57,206 bases of DNA, from the NCBI GenBank assembly GCA_017454855.1, contig JAFTCE010000041.1:1-57206 (forward strand), in the 5' to 3' direction. This DNA is from Desulfovibrio sp. (lineage in GTDB: Bacteria > Desulfobacterota > Desulfovibrionia > Desulfovibrionales > Desulfovibrionaceae). The notes under the pieces are model-generated. The model saw only the letters and a list, made by a program, of their open reading frames with translations. It ran no database searches and was not told the origin of the DNA. A program made the position numbers and the translations under genes. Of the stretch, positions 44,867-54,406 are shown in pieces. Numbering within the stretch: the first letter of the stretch is position 1; each line of letters begins with the position of its first letter.

Positions 44867-45967
44867 CTTCTTCTCCTTATCCGGATTCTTTTCCTTGCCC
44901 TTCCTCTCTCTATCTTTCTTTTCCTTTCGATCGCTTTTCTCTTTACGCTCGTTTTTCTCTTTGCGCTCGACCTTTTCCTTCTTTTGGCGTGAAGCTGCCG
45001 AAGGTCTTTGGGCATGACCGCGCATGGCCGCTCTGGCATCGGGATCGCCGTTCTTGGCCCCCAATTGGTACCAGCGCAGGGCTTCCGTCAGGTTGCGACC
45101 AACGCCCGTCCCCTGTTCATACATCAAGCCCAGGCTGTACTGCGCTGCGGGTTCGTTCTGTTCGGCTGCCTTGCGATACCATTCCACGGCGCGCACATAG
45201 TCCTGGGGCACGCCCAGGCCCTGCTCGTACATATAGCCCAGATTGTACTGGGCTTCTGCATAGCCTTGATCGGCAGCGCGCGTATACCAGGACACGGCCT
45301 TAGCAGGATCGTGGGCATAGCCCCGGCCCTCGGCATACATATAGGCCAAATTGTTCTGCGCCTTGGCATGATCCTGTTCCGCTGCCTTCTCAAACCAATG
45401 GGCAGCCTTGGTGTCGCTCTGATTTTCGGAACTGCCATTGAGATAGAGCCAGCCCAGGGAATACTGTGCCGAAGCCAAGCCCTGGTTGGCTGCACGGGTA
45501 TACCAGTCAATAGCGGCGTTCTCGTCCTTGGGTACGCCCTTGCCATAGGCGTAGAGATAGCCAAGATTGTACTGCGCCATGGCCAGTCCCTGGTCGGCGG
45601 CCTTACGAAACCAGCGGGCTGCCTCGCGAAAGTTGCGCGGCACACCTGCCCCGGAGGCCAAGGTCGTGGCCCAAGAATTCATGGCGCTCACATCGCCCTT
45701 TTCGGCTGCCAGGCGGAAAAATTCCGCTGCGCGCACGGCGTTTTTTTTCACGCCCTTGCCCTCGAGGATCAAGCGTCCCATCACATACAGGGCTTCGCCA
45801 TTGCGGGCGTCCACCAAGGGCTTGAGCAGGCGTACGGCCTGTTCATAGTCCTCCTTATCCAGGGCCTGCTGCACAGCGGTAAGCTCTGCGCCATCATCGC
45901 AGAGAGCCGATTTTGGCGCCAGGACAAGCGCGCAACACAGGGCCACAAACACAATGCGCATACGCAT
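44846..45967 (-). CDS. Secreted Sel1-repeat protein with basic tail
   Basis: 373 residues from ATG at 45967 (a second in-frame ATG lies at 45961). A signal peptide (MRMRIVFVALCCALVLAPKS) is followed by about eight Sel1-like repeats, for example AAEFFRLAAEKGDVSAM and ARWFRKAADQGLAMAQ, which form a superhelical protein-binding solenoid. The last 55 residues are almost only Lys, Glu, Arg and Ser. Export is to the periplasm or cell surface, partner unknown. It lies just after the LIC12162 gene and may belong to the same operon. Confidence 0.8.
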   Translation of the reverse strand: MRMRIVFVALCCALVLAPKSALCDDGAELTAVQQALDKEDYEQAVRLLKPLVDARNGEALYVMGRLILEGKGVKKNAVRAAEFFRLAAEKGDVSAMNSWATTLASGAGVPRNFREAARWFRKAADQGLAMAQYNLGYLYAYGKGVPKDENAAIDWYTRAANQGLASAQYSLGWLYLNGSSENQSDTKAAHWFEKAAEQDHAKAQNNLAYMYAEGRGYAHDPAKAVSWYTRAADQGYAEAQYNLGYMYEQGLGVPQDYVRAVEWYRKAAEQNEPAAQYSLGLMYEQGTGVGRNLTEALRWYQLGAKNGDPDARAAMRGHAQRPSAASRQKKEKVERKEKNERKEKSDRKEKKDRERKGKEKNPDKEKKKERKSS

Positions 45968-45972
45968 GATTT

Positions 45973-47670
45973 TCACAACCTTCGCAAAAGTTGCACCCAG
46001 TATGGATCCGGACTGCCGGGCACCAACATGGCCTGGGAGGCACAGTATGTCCTGCGGGCCTGCTGCACCTCGTCGCTGGCCCACCATTGCCAGGGATGCT
46101 CCCAGACTTCACTGGCCTTGGCTGCAGCCAAGCTTGGCTCCGGCAGCCAAATGCCCGCCCTGGCCAGGATGTCCAGCAACATTTCGCCTTCCTCCACAAG
46201 CGGCCAGTGTTCACGGCGCCAAAAGGCCAGCACGGGCCTGTTGGCCGCCATGGCCTCGAGCAGCGTCGTGCCATTGTGATCCAGGATCAGCAGGCGGCAC
46301 TGTGCCAGATGCCTGTCCAATGGCCCGTCGGCTCTGCGTACTTGCGGAAAGCGCCGCAACAGCCACTCCGCATCCTGCAATGTTCCGGGCACGGGAAAAT
46401 AGGGCCTGTACACTGACTTGTGCAGCAGCTCCGCAGGTAAGGCCGCCAGAAAGCGGGCCTTGTCACGGCGATAGTCCAGGTTCTGCAGGGGCGTTGGCAG
46501 GGATTCCAGGCGATAGCCAAAGGTTGGCATCTCGGCTCCCAGGAAAAGCAGGGCGTCAGCCGTACGCCTAGGACCCTGCTGGTCATGGGCCTTGGCAAGT
46601 TGTGGATAGGGCACGGGAAGGAAATTTCCCCGACACTGGCCGTGCCGCGTCCAGCCCCAGGTGCCAAAGGCATGTTGGCTGTACTCGACAAGGTCACTGT
46701 CGCAGACAATGCGCGCCTGTCCGTAGTTGCCGCCGTGCTGCACAAACATGAGACGGTTGCCCCGGCCCCGCCAGATGGCCAGTTCTTGCCGGTAGGCAGC
46801 ATCCTCATAGGCACACACCGAGGCTACGCGCACACGCGGCCCCAGGGGATCACGACGCAGTTTCGCGGGATGGCGCAATGCCGCCACATCGTGCGGCAAT
46901 GCCCAGAGGAATATGGGCAGCGTCTCCAAGGGCAGTCCGACATCAGCGGCATGTGCCTGGAGGGGCGTGGACATGTCCGCCCCACGACTGCGGTGCATGA
47001 GCGCCAGGGAATAGCGCAATGCCTGCGTGCAGCTCATGCCCTTGAGCGGCGGGAAGGGCAGGCGCAAAGTCATATTCCGCACCAGAGCGCGCACGCGACC
47101 CAGGGCCGAGACTGGCCTGGCGTATTCCCGCACGACGGGTGGCAGATATTCCTTGCTCCAGGCAGGGGGAAAGACGGTTTCTAGCAAGCGCGACAAGAGC
47201 CAGTGGTTCCAGTCGTGGCCCAGAGCGCCGTAGAGGACAAAATCCTGTCCCGTGGCAAAACCCATGACGCAGTCTGTCGGCAGCAGGGCCACATGCAGGC
47301 GCTCCTTACCCCAGGCTTGCACCAGACTCCGAACGCGCCACCAGCGCTCCACGATTTGCCTGGCCACGGCAATGACCGGCGGCAGGAGCAGGGTCTCCCA
47401 GTAGGCCGACGGCAAATCCGACGCATGGTCACAGAGCCGTTGCGCCATGCGCGGCAATACATAGGCGGCCAGGCCCTTGGCCTCAGCACAGGCGCGGGCC
47501 TGCAGCATTCTGTCAGCCAGTGGTTCCGGAGCAAAAACAAAGGCCGTATCCCATTGGGGGAAAACGTCTTCCTGACCGGCAAAGCACCAGGGTCCTGCCG
47601 CCCAATGCGTGGCAGGAAGCGCGTTGCGCGGCATGCGGCCCAAAGCCAGCGTAACGCGACCGCTATCCAT
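45973..47670 (-). CDS. LIC12162-family putative transferase
   Basis: 565 residues resembling the LIC12162 family, a group of putative transferases found in surface-glycan clusters. Visible segments include NRLMFVQHGGNYGQ in the central region and LDHNGTTLLEAMAANRPVLAFW near the C-terminus, which is like the end of a GT-B donor-binding loop. It follows neuB with a one-base overlap (TGATG), so it likely uses or transfers a nonulosonic (sialic-acid-like) sugar. No membrane segment. Family assignment is good, precise activity unknown. Confidence 0.75.
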   Translation of the reverse strand: MDSGRVTLALGRMPRNALPATHWAAGPWCFAGQEDVFPQWDTAFVFAPEPLADRMLQARACAEAKGLAAYVLPRMAQRLCDHASDLPSAYWETLLLPPVIAVARQIVERWWRVRSLVQAWGKERLHVALLPTDCVMGFATGQDFVLYGALGHDWNHWLLSRLLETVFPPAWSKEYLPPVVREYARPVSALGRVRALVRNMTLRLPFPPLKGMSCTQALRYSLALMHRSRGADMSTPLQAHAADVGLPLETLPIFLWALPHDVAALRHPAKLRRDPLGPRVRVASVCAYEDAAYRQELAIWRGRGNRLMFVQHGGNYGQARIVCDSDLVEYSQHAFGTWGWTRHGQCRGNFLPVPYPQLAKAHDQQGPRRTADALLFLGAEMPTFGYRLESLPTPLQNLDYRRDKARFLAALPAELLHKSVYRPYFPVPGTLQDAEWLLRRFPQVRRADGPLDRHLAQCRLLILDHNGTTLLEAMAANRPVLAFWRREHWPLVEEGEMLLDILARAGIWLPEPSLAAAKASEVWEHPWQWWASDEVQQARRTYCASQAMLVPGSPDPYWVQLLRRL

Positions 47671-48731
47671 CAGGCGTGATCCAGATCCGCCCAGGTGAGA
47701 ACATGGTCTTCGGCCAGATCGTGCCTGGCGCGCATGCCCAGAACCTCGTCATAATTGCGCGGAGAAATGCCGTGTGCAGGTCGTTTCCAGGTAAGATCCG
47801 CTGCGCACAGGCTTTGCCCGGCAGGGATGGCGCGGGCCGTCACCAGCGAACGCCGGGCATGACGGCGCGCAGGTTCTTCCTCGGGCAGGGCACGCACTTC
47901 TAGACTGCCCACACTGGCCAAGGTGGCCTTGAGACGTGTGCGGAAATGCTTGAGGTCTTCCTTGTCCATGGCGTGATAGTGGTCATTGCCTGGCAGGGTT
48001 TTGTCATGAGTGAAGTGCTTTTCCAGAATACGCGCGCCCAGCAATGTGGCCGTCTCGAGAATGTGCATGTCCCCTGGCAGAGTATGGTCGGAATAGCCAA
48101 TGACATGCCCGGGGAAATGCCGTCGCAGGGCGGGAATCATGCCCAACGCCGCATTTTCATCCGCTGTGGGATAATTGAGGACGCAGTGCAGCAGGGCCAG
48201 CTTGTTGCCCTTGGCTTCAATCCATTCCACGGCCTCGGCAATTTCGTGCAAATGCGCCGCGCCCGTGGAAAGAAGAATGGGTTTGCCAAAATCACAGAGC
48301 AGGCCAATGAACGGCTTGTTGGTGATATCGGACGACGATATCTTGAACACATCCATAAGATCGTTCAAGAAGCGTGCGGATTCCACATCAAAGGGGGTGG
48401 ACAGAAAGGCAATCCCGACGGCATCGCAATGCTTTTTGAGTGCCTCAAATTCATTTTTCCAAAAAGAATCGTGTTTCTTAAACAGCTCATACTGGCTTGG
48501 CGTCGGTTCCTTGGACGTATCCCAATAGGCCGGAGAATCCTTCGCTGCCAGGGTTTGGGCCTTGTACGTCTGAAACTTGATGGCATCGGCCCCGCCCTCC
48601 TTAGCCTCATCAATGAGACGGCGGGCAATGTCCATGCTGCCTTCGTGGTTCACCCCCGCCTCGGCAATGATATAGGGCGTGGGAATGTCCTTTTCCACAA
48701 CCGGAAGCGCAAAGATATCCTTCAAAATCAT
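47670..48731 (-). CDS. neuB: NeuB-family nonulosonic acid synthase
   Basis: 353 residues. The TIM-barrel part (YIIAEAGVNHEGSMD, ADAIKFQTYKA, STPFDVESA, SSSDITN, GYSDHTL, EKHFTHDK) condenses phosphoenolpyruvate with an amino sugar to make a sialic, legionaminic or pseudaminic acid. The C-terminal antifreeze-like SAF domain (RSLVTARAIPAGQSL) is present. ATG at 48731 follows GAGG; a GTG nine bases upstream is less likely. No neuA (CMP transferase) or neuC is in the window, so the exact sugar is open. Confidence 0.9.
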   Translation of the reverse strand: MILKDIFALPVVEKDIPTPYIIAEAGVNHEGSMDIARRLIDEAKEGGADAIKFQTYKAQTLAAKDSPAYWDTSKEPTPSQYELFKKHDSFWKNEFEALKKHCDAVGIAFLSTPFDVESARFLNDLMDVFKISSSDITNKPFIGLLCDFGKPILLSTGAAHLHEIAEAVEWIEAKGNKLALLHCVLNYPTADENAALGMIPALRRHFPGHVIGYSDHTLPGDMHILETATLLGARILEKHFTHDKTLPGNDHYHAMDKEDLKHFRTRLKATLASVGSLEVRALPEEEPARRHARRSLVTARAIPAGQSLCAADLTWKRPAHGISPRNYDEVLGMRARHDLAEDHVLTWADLDHA

Positions 48732-48788
48732 GGCATCCACCTCAAAAAAACGCAGGCATAGGGCCTTTGGAACGCAGAGGAAAACAGC

Positions 48789-49394
48789 CTAGCTGGCCAA
48801 ATAGGCCAACCCCAATTCGAGAGCCTTGAGGTTCACGGTCTGCAGCCTGGCTGGCAAATGCTTCTTGATGGCGGCCTCCAGGGCAGCCACCCCCAGGGGC
48901 AGCACACCGGAAGCACAGGCCGCGCCGAGCAGCACGGTATTGCCGCTCTGCACAGAACCGGCCTGCGCGCCCAGCTCGCGACAGGGGAGAAAACGGTACT
49001 GGCCAGCCACCTGCCGGGTTTTTTCCTCAATATGCGCCATGTCAGGATAGGCCGCCTTGCCCAAGGAAACGCTGAGTGGCGGCAGCACGTCGCTGCTGGA
49101 AAACACCGTTCCACCCTGGCGCAGATAGGGCAGGGCGCGCAGTGTTTCCAGAGGTTCAAAGCCCAGCAGCATGTCGGCCTCCCCCAGATCCAACTTGGGC
49201 GAGCGCCAGCCCCCCAGCAGGAGGACGGATTCCACAACGCCTCCGCGCTGGGCCATGCCATGCACCTCACCGGCCACCACGTCCAGTCCGGCATCCAGGG
49301 CCGCCCGTGCCAACAGGGTCGTGGCGGTCAATGTGCCCTGTCCGCCCACACCGGTGAAAAAAATACGCATCTTCTTGTCTTGCGGCTTTTCCAT
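48789..49394 (-). CDS. iorB: Indolepyruvate:ferredoxin oxidoreductase, beta subunit
   Basis: 201 residues, the gamma-domain-type partner of IorA. It begins MEKPQDKKMRIFFTGVGGQG, with the GVGGQG cofactor loop, and contains GEVHGMAQRGGVVESVL, typical of this family. It takes part in oxidative decarboxylation of aryl pyruvates from aromatic amino acids, reducing ferredoxin. ATG at 49394 follows GGGAGAGAA. It lies 52 bases after iorA and 57 bases ahead of neuB. Confidence 0.95.
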   Translation of the reverse strand: MEKPQDKKMRIFFTGVGGQGTLTATTLLARAALDAGLDVVAGEVHGMAQRGGVVESVLLLGGWRSPKLDLGEADMLLGFEPLETLRALPYLRQGGTVFSSSDVLPPLSVSLGKAAYPDMAHIEEKTRQVAGQYRFLPCRELGAQAGSVQSGNTVLLGAACASGVLPLGVAALEAAIKKHLPARLQTVNLKALELGLAYLAS

Positions 49395-49446
49395 GCTCTT
49401 CTCTCCCTTGCCATTGCTGAAGGTGAACCTGCTCTGATGCACGTGC

Positions 49447-51297
49447 TTACCGCTTCCGCGCCGTGAATGCCTTGGGCGCAACCTGCAGGCAGACCATGCA
49501 GCCCGAACACAGGGAAGGATCCACTGCGAGATTGTCCCCTTCGCGATAAAACGCGGGACAGGCGAGCTGCTCCAGACAGCGCGTGGCCTCCGCACCCTGT
49601 TGGGCCACTTCTGCCACTTGCGGCGACGTCTTCTTGAGCTGTCGCCTGGCGTAGAGGACGCAAGGTTCCTGGGCGATGAGGACGCGCACCCCGGTCTTGT
49701 CCTTCATAGCCTCCAGGGCCTTGATCACGGCACGCACATTGTAGGCGCGCACCGTGACGCAGTCTTCCACGCCCAGGGCACGCACAATGGCTTCAATGTC
49801 CAAGTGGGCATTGTTCGGCCCCAGTTTCTCCTGCAACATGCCGGGATTGGGTTGATGGCCGGTCATGGCCGTTGTGCCATTGTCCAAAATGACAAGAATG
49901 ATGTCATGCTTGTTGAAAACGGCATTGGCCAGGCCCGTCATGCCGGAATGGAAAAACGTGGAATCGCCGATAAAGGCCACGACCTGACCGCCACTGGCAC
50001 GGGCAAAGCCACTGCCTGCGGAGACGGACGATCCCATGCAGACGAGGAAATCGGCCGTGCGTAGGGGGGGCAGCAGACCCAGCGTGTAGCAGCCAATGTC
50101 GCTGGAATAGACGGCATCGTCCCCAAAGACCTGTCGGGTCGCGTAATACACGGCGCGGTGGGAACAGCCTGGGCAGAGGTTGGGTGGACGTCCGGGCAGG
50201 TTTTTGTCCACGGCAGGCGCACTGCCCACAGGACAGGGCAGCTCCAGCCACTTGGCCAGACGCCGCAGAACCAAGGTCGTGGAATACTCCGCCAGCTCGG
50301 TCAGGATCTCGTCCTTGCCTTCCAGCTGGGTGGCAATGGCGCAACGCTGGGCCAGGGCGCGCACATCCTGTTCCAAGAGGGCGGCGCCTTCTTCCAGCAC
50401 CAAAACGCGCTCACAGCTACGCAGAAATGCGGCCATGCGCTCCTCAGGCAGGGGCCAGGTCATGCCCAACTCCAGCACATGGACGCGATCTTCCCAGCCG
50501 CCCACGGCCAGGGCGTCGGCCAGATAGTCGCGCGCCACACCGGAAACAATGATGCCCAGGCGCGTAGGCGTCCGAGCCTCGCGCAGGGTATTGAAAGGAC
50601 TGTCCTCGGCCTTGCGTCGAGCGTGTTCCAGCATATGACGCAAAGCCTCATGCCGCCGCAGAGCAACGGCCGGCACGGGCACGAAACGCCCGGGATCGCG
50701 CGTAAAGGGCACTTTCGGCTGGGATGTGGGCAGGTCGCCAAAGGCCACGGGGCCGCGCATATGGCTCACGCGCGTGGTTGTCCGCAGCATGACAGGCTGC
50801 TGAAGCTCGCGTGCCAGGCGTAATGCCTCGCGCGTCATATCCTTGGCCTCTTGCGCTGTGGCTGGCTCAAAACACGGCAGCATGGCGAAACGGGCATAGG
50901 CCCTATTGTCCTGCTCATTCTGACTGGAGTGACAGCCGGGATCGTCCGCAGTGAGGACGAGCATGCCGCCGGGCAAGCCCGTGTACACAGAGGTAAACAA
51001 GGGATCGGCAGCGACATTCAAGCCCACATGCTTCATGGTCACGAGGCTCATGGCACCGCCAAGCGCAGCCCCGGCCGCCACTTCCAGGGCGACCTTCTCG
51101 TTGACGGAATATTCCATGCGATAGCGGCCCTCGCCGCCGAGACGATGGAAGGTGTCCGGCACTTCCGACGAAGGCGTTCCCGGATAACAGCTGATCATGT
51201 GTACGCCAGCCTCCAGTGCGCCGCGCACAATGGCTTCATTGCCGAGCAGCAGATGACGCTCTCCGGCAACTCCGTGCAACAATGGATTGTCGCTCAT
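49447..51297 (-). CDS. iorA: Indolepyruvate:ferredoxin oxidoreductase, alpha subunit (altered ferredoxin domain)
   Basis: 616 residues. The N-terminal pyrimidine-binding domain (VRGALEAGVHMISCYPGTPSS) and the C-terminal thiamine diphosphate domain (IGDSTFFHSGMTGLANAVF, ILDNGTTAMTGHQPNPG) are complete. The tail usually holds two [4Fe-4S] motifs; here it reads CLEQLACPAF and CSGCMVCLQVAP, so the first has only two cysteines and the second has Ala in place of the fourth. Cluster binding may be reduced to one cluster or lost. ATG at 51297 follows AGGGGGGAA. Confidence 0.93.
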   Translation of the reverse strand: MSDNPLLHGVAGERHLLLGNEAIVRGALEAGVHMISCYPGTPSSEVPDTFHRLGGEGRYRMEYSVNEKVALEVAAGAALGGAMSLVTMKHVGLNVAADPLFTSVYTGLPGGMLVLTADDPGCHSSQNEQDNRAYARFAMLPCFEPATAQEAKDMTREALRLARELQQPVMLRTTTRVSHMRGPVAFGDLPTSQPKVPFTRDPGRFVPVPAVALRRHEALRHMLEHARRKAEDSPFNTLREARTPTRLGIIVSGVARDYLADALAVGGWEDRVHVLELGMTWPLPEERMAAFLRSCERVLVLEEGAALLEQDVRALAQRCAIATQLEGKDEILTELAEYSTTLVLRRLAKWLELPCPVGSAPAVDKNLPGRPPNLCPGCSHRAVYYATRQVFGDDAVYSSDIGCYTLGLLPPLRTADFLVCMGSSVSAGSGFARASGGQVVAFIGDSTFFHSGMTGLANAVFNKHDIILVILDNGTTAMTGHQPNPGMLQEKLGPNNAHLDIEAIVRALGVEDCVTVRAYNVRAVIKALEAMKDKTGVRVLIAQEPCVLYARRQLKKTSPQVAEVAQQGAEATRCLEQLACPAFYREGDNLAVDPSLCSGCMVCLQVAPKAFTARKR

Positions 51298-51334
51298 GGT
51301 TCCCCCCTATCCCTGACCGGTGTGCCCCGGTCGT

Positions 51335-51359
51335 ACGACCTGCGTCACACGCAGGTCGT
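51335..51359 (-). other. Intercistronic hairpin between TPR gene and iorA
   Basis: ACGACCTGCG and CGCAGGTCGT form a perfect 10-pair stem around TCACA, with no T run, in the 65-base gap. It could stabilise or separate the two messages. Confidence 0.5.
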
Positions 51360-51362
51360 GCG

Positions 51363-52115
51363 TTATTTGTTGCCGCCTGCCTGCCCTGTCCCGGCTTGCG
51401 GGACGGCCTGGGTTTCCGTTTTCACCACGTCCGGCGCAAGTTCCTTGGCCCGCGCACGAAAATACTCGCTGTCCAGCCCCTGGGTGTCCTCGGCAAGATG
51501 CCAGTAGAGGCGCGCGGCCTGTTCCGGCTTTTGGGCAAGACGTGCGGCCTCTGCGGCCATGAGGCGCAGCGGCTGCGTTTGCACCTGCGCGGGCAGGGTG
51601 GCCAGCAGCTTTTGCAGCAGAACCAGGGCTTCGTCGGCCTTGCCAGCCTTGAGCAGGGCAGCGGCTTCATTGACTTGGGCCACAAAGACAAATGCGCCCC
51701 CGCCTTCCCCAACCGCCTTGGAAAAAGCTGCTGAGGCATTTGCGCTCGCATCGCCGCGCAAGGCGCTCTGCCCCACTGCCAGCCAGGCGGCAAAGCGCAC
51801 ATCCTCAGGTGCCTTTTCGGCGAAGCTCGTCAATGCCTGAAGCTGATCCGCAGTTGCGGACTGCATGGCCAGACGCGCCAGCTCCTGTTGTGCCTCGTCA
51901 TTGCGGTTGGCAGTGTACCAGCGCCAAAGGCCGGTAGCGGCCAGAACCAACACAAAGAGCGCAACAAAGCCGACAATGGCCCCGCCATGCCGCAGGATAA
52001 ACTGCAGAAGCGGAGCGCTTTCCGTACTGACTTCGGCCTGAAGGTCACGCAGCAGCGTGGACTCTTCCGGGCCTTGAGCGCCACCTTGTGTGCCTTGATT
52101 CCTTTGCGCATTCAT
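51363..52115 (-). CDS. YfgM-like membrane-anchored TPR protein
   Basis: 250 residues. It has a polar N-terminus, one transmembrane helix (about 42-62, GGAIVGFVALFVLVLAATGL), then a periplasmic TPR-like region with repeated A/L-rich helices (QALTSFAEKAPEDVRFAAW and following). This fits the YfgM/UPF0070 type, which assists envelope-protein folding. ATG at 52115 follows GGAAAA. It is the first gene upstream of iorA; the stretch 52116-52449 holds no gene and no clear promoter. Confidence 0.8.
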   Translation of the reverse strand: MNAQRNQGTQGGAQGPEESTLLRDLQAEVSTESAPLLQFILRHGGAIVGFVALFVLVLAATGLWRWYTANRNDEAQQELARLAMQSATADQLQALTSFAEKAPEDVRFAAWLAVGQSALRGDASANASAAFSKAVGEGGGAFVFVAQVNEAAALLKAGKADEALVLLQKLLATLPAQVQTQPLRLMAAEAARLAQKPEQAARLYWHLAEDTQGLDSEYFRARAKELAPDVVKTETQAVPQAGTGQAGGNK

Positions 52116-52449
52116 TACTTTTTTCCTTTGCAGTCTGAGACCTTCCCCCCTTGAGGGGAAGCAAAACTGGCCTGAAATTATCCCGAAAATATCATTGACG
52201 AAGGGCAAAGCCAATGGCATCTTTCTGCCTAACTGCCCATGAAGACGAGGACATCCGTCCCAAGCAGGCAAGCAGCGCGACGGAATGTTTCATGGGATTG
52301 TGCAAACGCCTTGCGGCCACGCCGGGCGTCCAGACCCCTGTCATGGCAAAGCCGAACGCAAATATTTAGCCGCAACCAGCATTTCTGTCAAAACAATTCC
52401 CGCTCTTCGCGGCGCGACGCGTCGGGATGCGGGTTCACAAGGAGCCGAC

Positions 52450-53709
52450 ATGACGCCTGCAGAAGCAATGTCCCATCTTGGCGCACAGGCCAAGGCAGCA
52501 GCAAGAGACATGTCACGAGCCAGTCCGCAGGCCAAATGCCGTGCCCTGCAGGAGCTGGCGCGCCTGCTTGAGTACCACGAAGAATCCATTCTTGCCGCCA
52601 ATGCGCTCGACATGGCTGCGGCCCGCGCAGCGGGCATGGATGCCGCACGACTGGACAGGCTGCGCGTCACGCCGACCATCATGGCGGAGATGCGCGCTGC
52701 CTGCCTGCATGTGGCCGCCCTGCCAGACCCCGTGGGCGCCATGACACATCAGTGGCAGCGTCCCAACGGCCTTCTGGTGGGACGCATGCGTGTGCCGCTG
52801 GGGGTCATTGCCATGATCTACGAGGCCCGGCCCAATGTCACCATTGACGCGGCCATTTTGTGCATCAAGGCGGGAAATGCCGTCATTTTGCGCGGCGGCA
52901 GCGAAGCGTTGCAATCCAACAAGGCCCTGGCCCAGACACTGCGTGAAGCCCTTGCCCTGGCTGGCCTTCCGGAAAATGCGGCCCAACTGGTAGACATGCC
53001 CGGGCATGAAGCCGTTGCCGCCCTCTGCAAACTCGACAGCTTTATCGACGTTCTCATCCCGCGCGGTGGGGAAAATCTGGTACGCACGGTCACTGCGGCT
53101 GCCACCATGCCTGTACTCAAGCATTTCAAGGGCGTCTGCCACATTTTTGTGGATGCCGACGCAGACCTTGCGCAGGCAGTGGACATCGTGTTCAATGCCA
53201 AGGTGCAGCGGCCCGGCGTCTGTAATGCCCTGGAATGCCTGCTGGTTCACAATGACGTTGCCGAGCGCTTCCTCCCCCTGGTGGCTTCTAAGCTCGGATC
53301 AGTAGGTGTGACCTTCCGCGCCTGTTCGGCTTCCCTCCCCCTTCTGGGTTCTGCGGCCACGCCTGCGACGGCCCAGGACTGGGGCTGTGAATTTCACGCG
53401 CTTGTGCTGGCCGTGCGCGTGGTGGCGGACGTGGATGCGGCTCTAGATCACATAGCCCGCTACGGCTCCAACCATACCGAAGTCATTTGCACCAACAACC
53501 ATGCCCATGCCCTGCGTTTTCTGCGCGAAGCCGATGCGTCCATGGTGGGCGTCAATGCCTCCACCCGCTTCAATGACGGCGGACAGTTGGGGCTGGGTGC
53601 GGAAATCGGCATTTCCACCTCCAAGCTGCACGCCTACGGACCCATGGGCGTGGAGGAACTTACGACCACCAAGTTTGTGGTTCTCGGGCAGGGACAGGTG
53701 CGACAATAG
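52450..53709 (+). CDS. proA: Gamma-glutamyl phosphate reductase
   Basis: 419 residues, NADPH-dependent reductase of proline synthesis. Aldehyde dehydrogenase fold with the catalytic cysteine in VQRPGVCNALECLLVH and the motif YEARPNVTIDAA. It ends in GPMGVEELTTTKFVV, standard for ProA. ATG at 52450 follows AAGGAG. Longer upstream frames have no ribosome site. nadD follows at once. proB is not in the window. Confidence 0.96.
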   Translation: MTPAEAMSHLGAQAKAAARDMSRASPQAKCRALQELARLLEYHEESILAANALDMAAARAAGMDAARLDRLRVTPTIMAEMRAACLHVAALPDPVGAMTHQWQRPNGLLVGRMRVPLGVIAMIYEARPNVTIDAAILCIKAGNAVILRGGSEALQSNKALAQTLREALALAGLPENAAQLVDMPGHEAVAALCKLDSFIDVLIPRGGENLVRTVTAAATMPVLKHFKGVCHIFVDADADLAQAVDIVFNAKVQRPGVCNALECLLVHNDVAERFLPLVASKLGSVGVTFRACSASLPLLGSAATPATAQDWGCEFHALVLAVRVVADVDAALDHIARYGSNHTEVICTNNHAHALRFLREADASMVGVNASTRFNDGGQLGLGAEIGISTSKLHAYGPMGVEELTTTKFVVLGQGQVRQ

Positions 53710-53710
53710 G

Positions 53711-54406
53711 ATGTACGCAGCGCCAAGTCCAGGCCCGGGACGGGCCATATTGGGGGGAAGTTTCAATCCCCCGCACATCGGACATTTACGCCTGGCCATT
53801 GAAGCCAGGGAATGCCTCGGCGATCTTGTCAACGGTGTGGATCTCGTCCCCTGTGCCGTGCCGCCGCACAAGGATGCCAAGGGCCTCCTGCCTTTTGGCC
53901 TGCGTGCGGACATGGTGCAGGCATGTACGGACACATTGCCCTGGCTGGCCTGCAATCGCCTGGAAGAACAACGCCAGGGTCCTTCGTATACCTGGGACAC
54001 CTTGGTAACATACAAGGCGCAGGCACCGCAAAGACCACTGTACTTTATTCTGGGCAATACGGATTTCGCCCAACTCCCCCTCTGGCATCGGGGCTTGGAA
54101 TTGCCCACGCTCTGCCACTTCGTGGTCGTTGCCCGCGAGGAAGCACGTCCCTTTGCCGCTGTCGTGCGCGAGGCCTGGCCTGAGGCCCAGGAACGCGCCC
54201 CCCTGCTCCCCGGCTGCCCCTGCTTAGCCCTGCCCGGCGGCGGTCTGGCGCATTTCCTCCCGCTGCCGCGCCTGGACGTCAGCTCCTCCCAAATCCGCCG
54301 TCTTTGGCTTGCCGGTCGCTGCGTCGATTTCCTCCTGCCGGAACCGGTGCTGCAGATGCTGCACGCACATGCCAGCGAAATTCGGGAACACTGGGGGACG
54401 CCATGA
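53711..54406 (+). CDS. nadD: Nicotinate-nucleotide adenylyltransferase
   Basis: 231 residues, NAD biosynthesis. It has the adenylyltransferase HxGH motif in GGSFNPPHIGHLRLA and the ISxSSxIR-type motif LDVSSSQIRRLW near the C-terminus. The start ATG lies one base after the proA stop, and its own stop overlaps the next start (ATGA), so the three genes are one transcript. Confidence 0.95.
   Translation: MYAAPSPGPGRAILGGSFNPPHIGHLRLAIEARECLGDLVNGVDLVPCAVPPHKDAKGLLPFGLRADMVQACTDTLPWLACNRLEEQRQGPSYTWDTLVTYKAQAPQRPLYFILGNTDFAQLPLWHRGLELPTLCHFVVVAREEARPFAAVVREAWPEAQERAPLLPGCPCLALPGGGLAHFLPLPRLDVSSSQIRRLWLAGRCVDFLLPEPVLQMLHAHASEIREHWGTP

Noticed and set aside
45400-45860. Sel1 repeats as possible DNA direct repeats or a CRISPR-like array
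   Set aside because: The periodicity is at protein level (about 36 residues), with diverged DNA; there are no identical short repeats with spacers.
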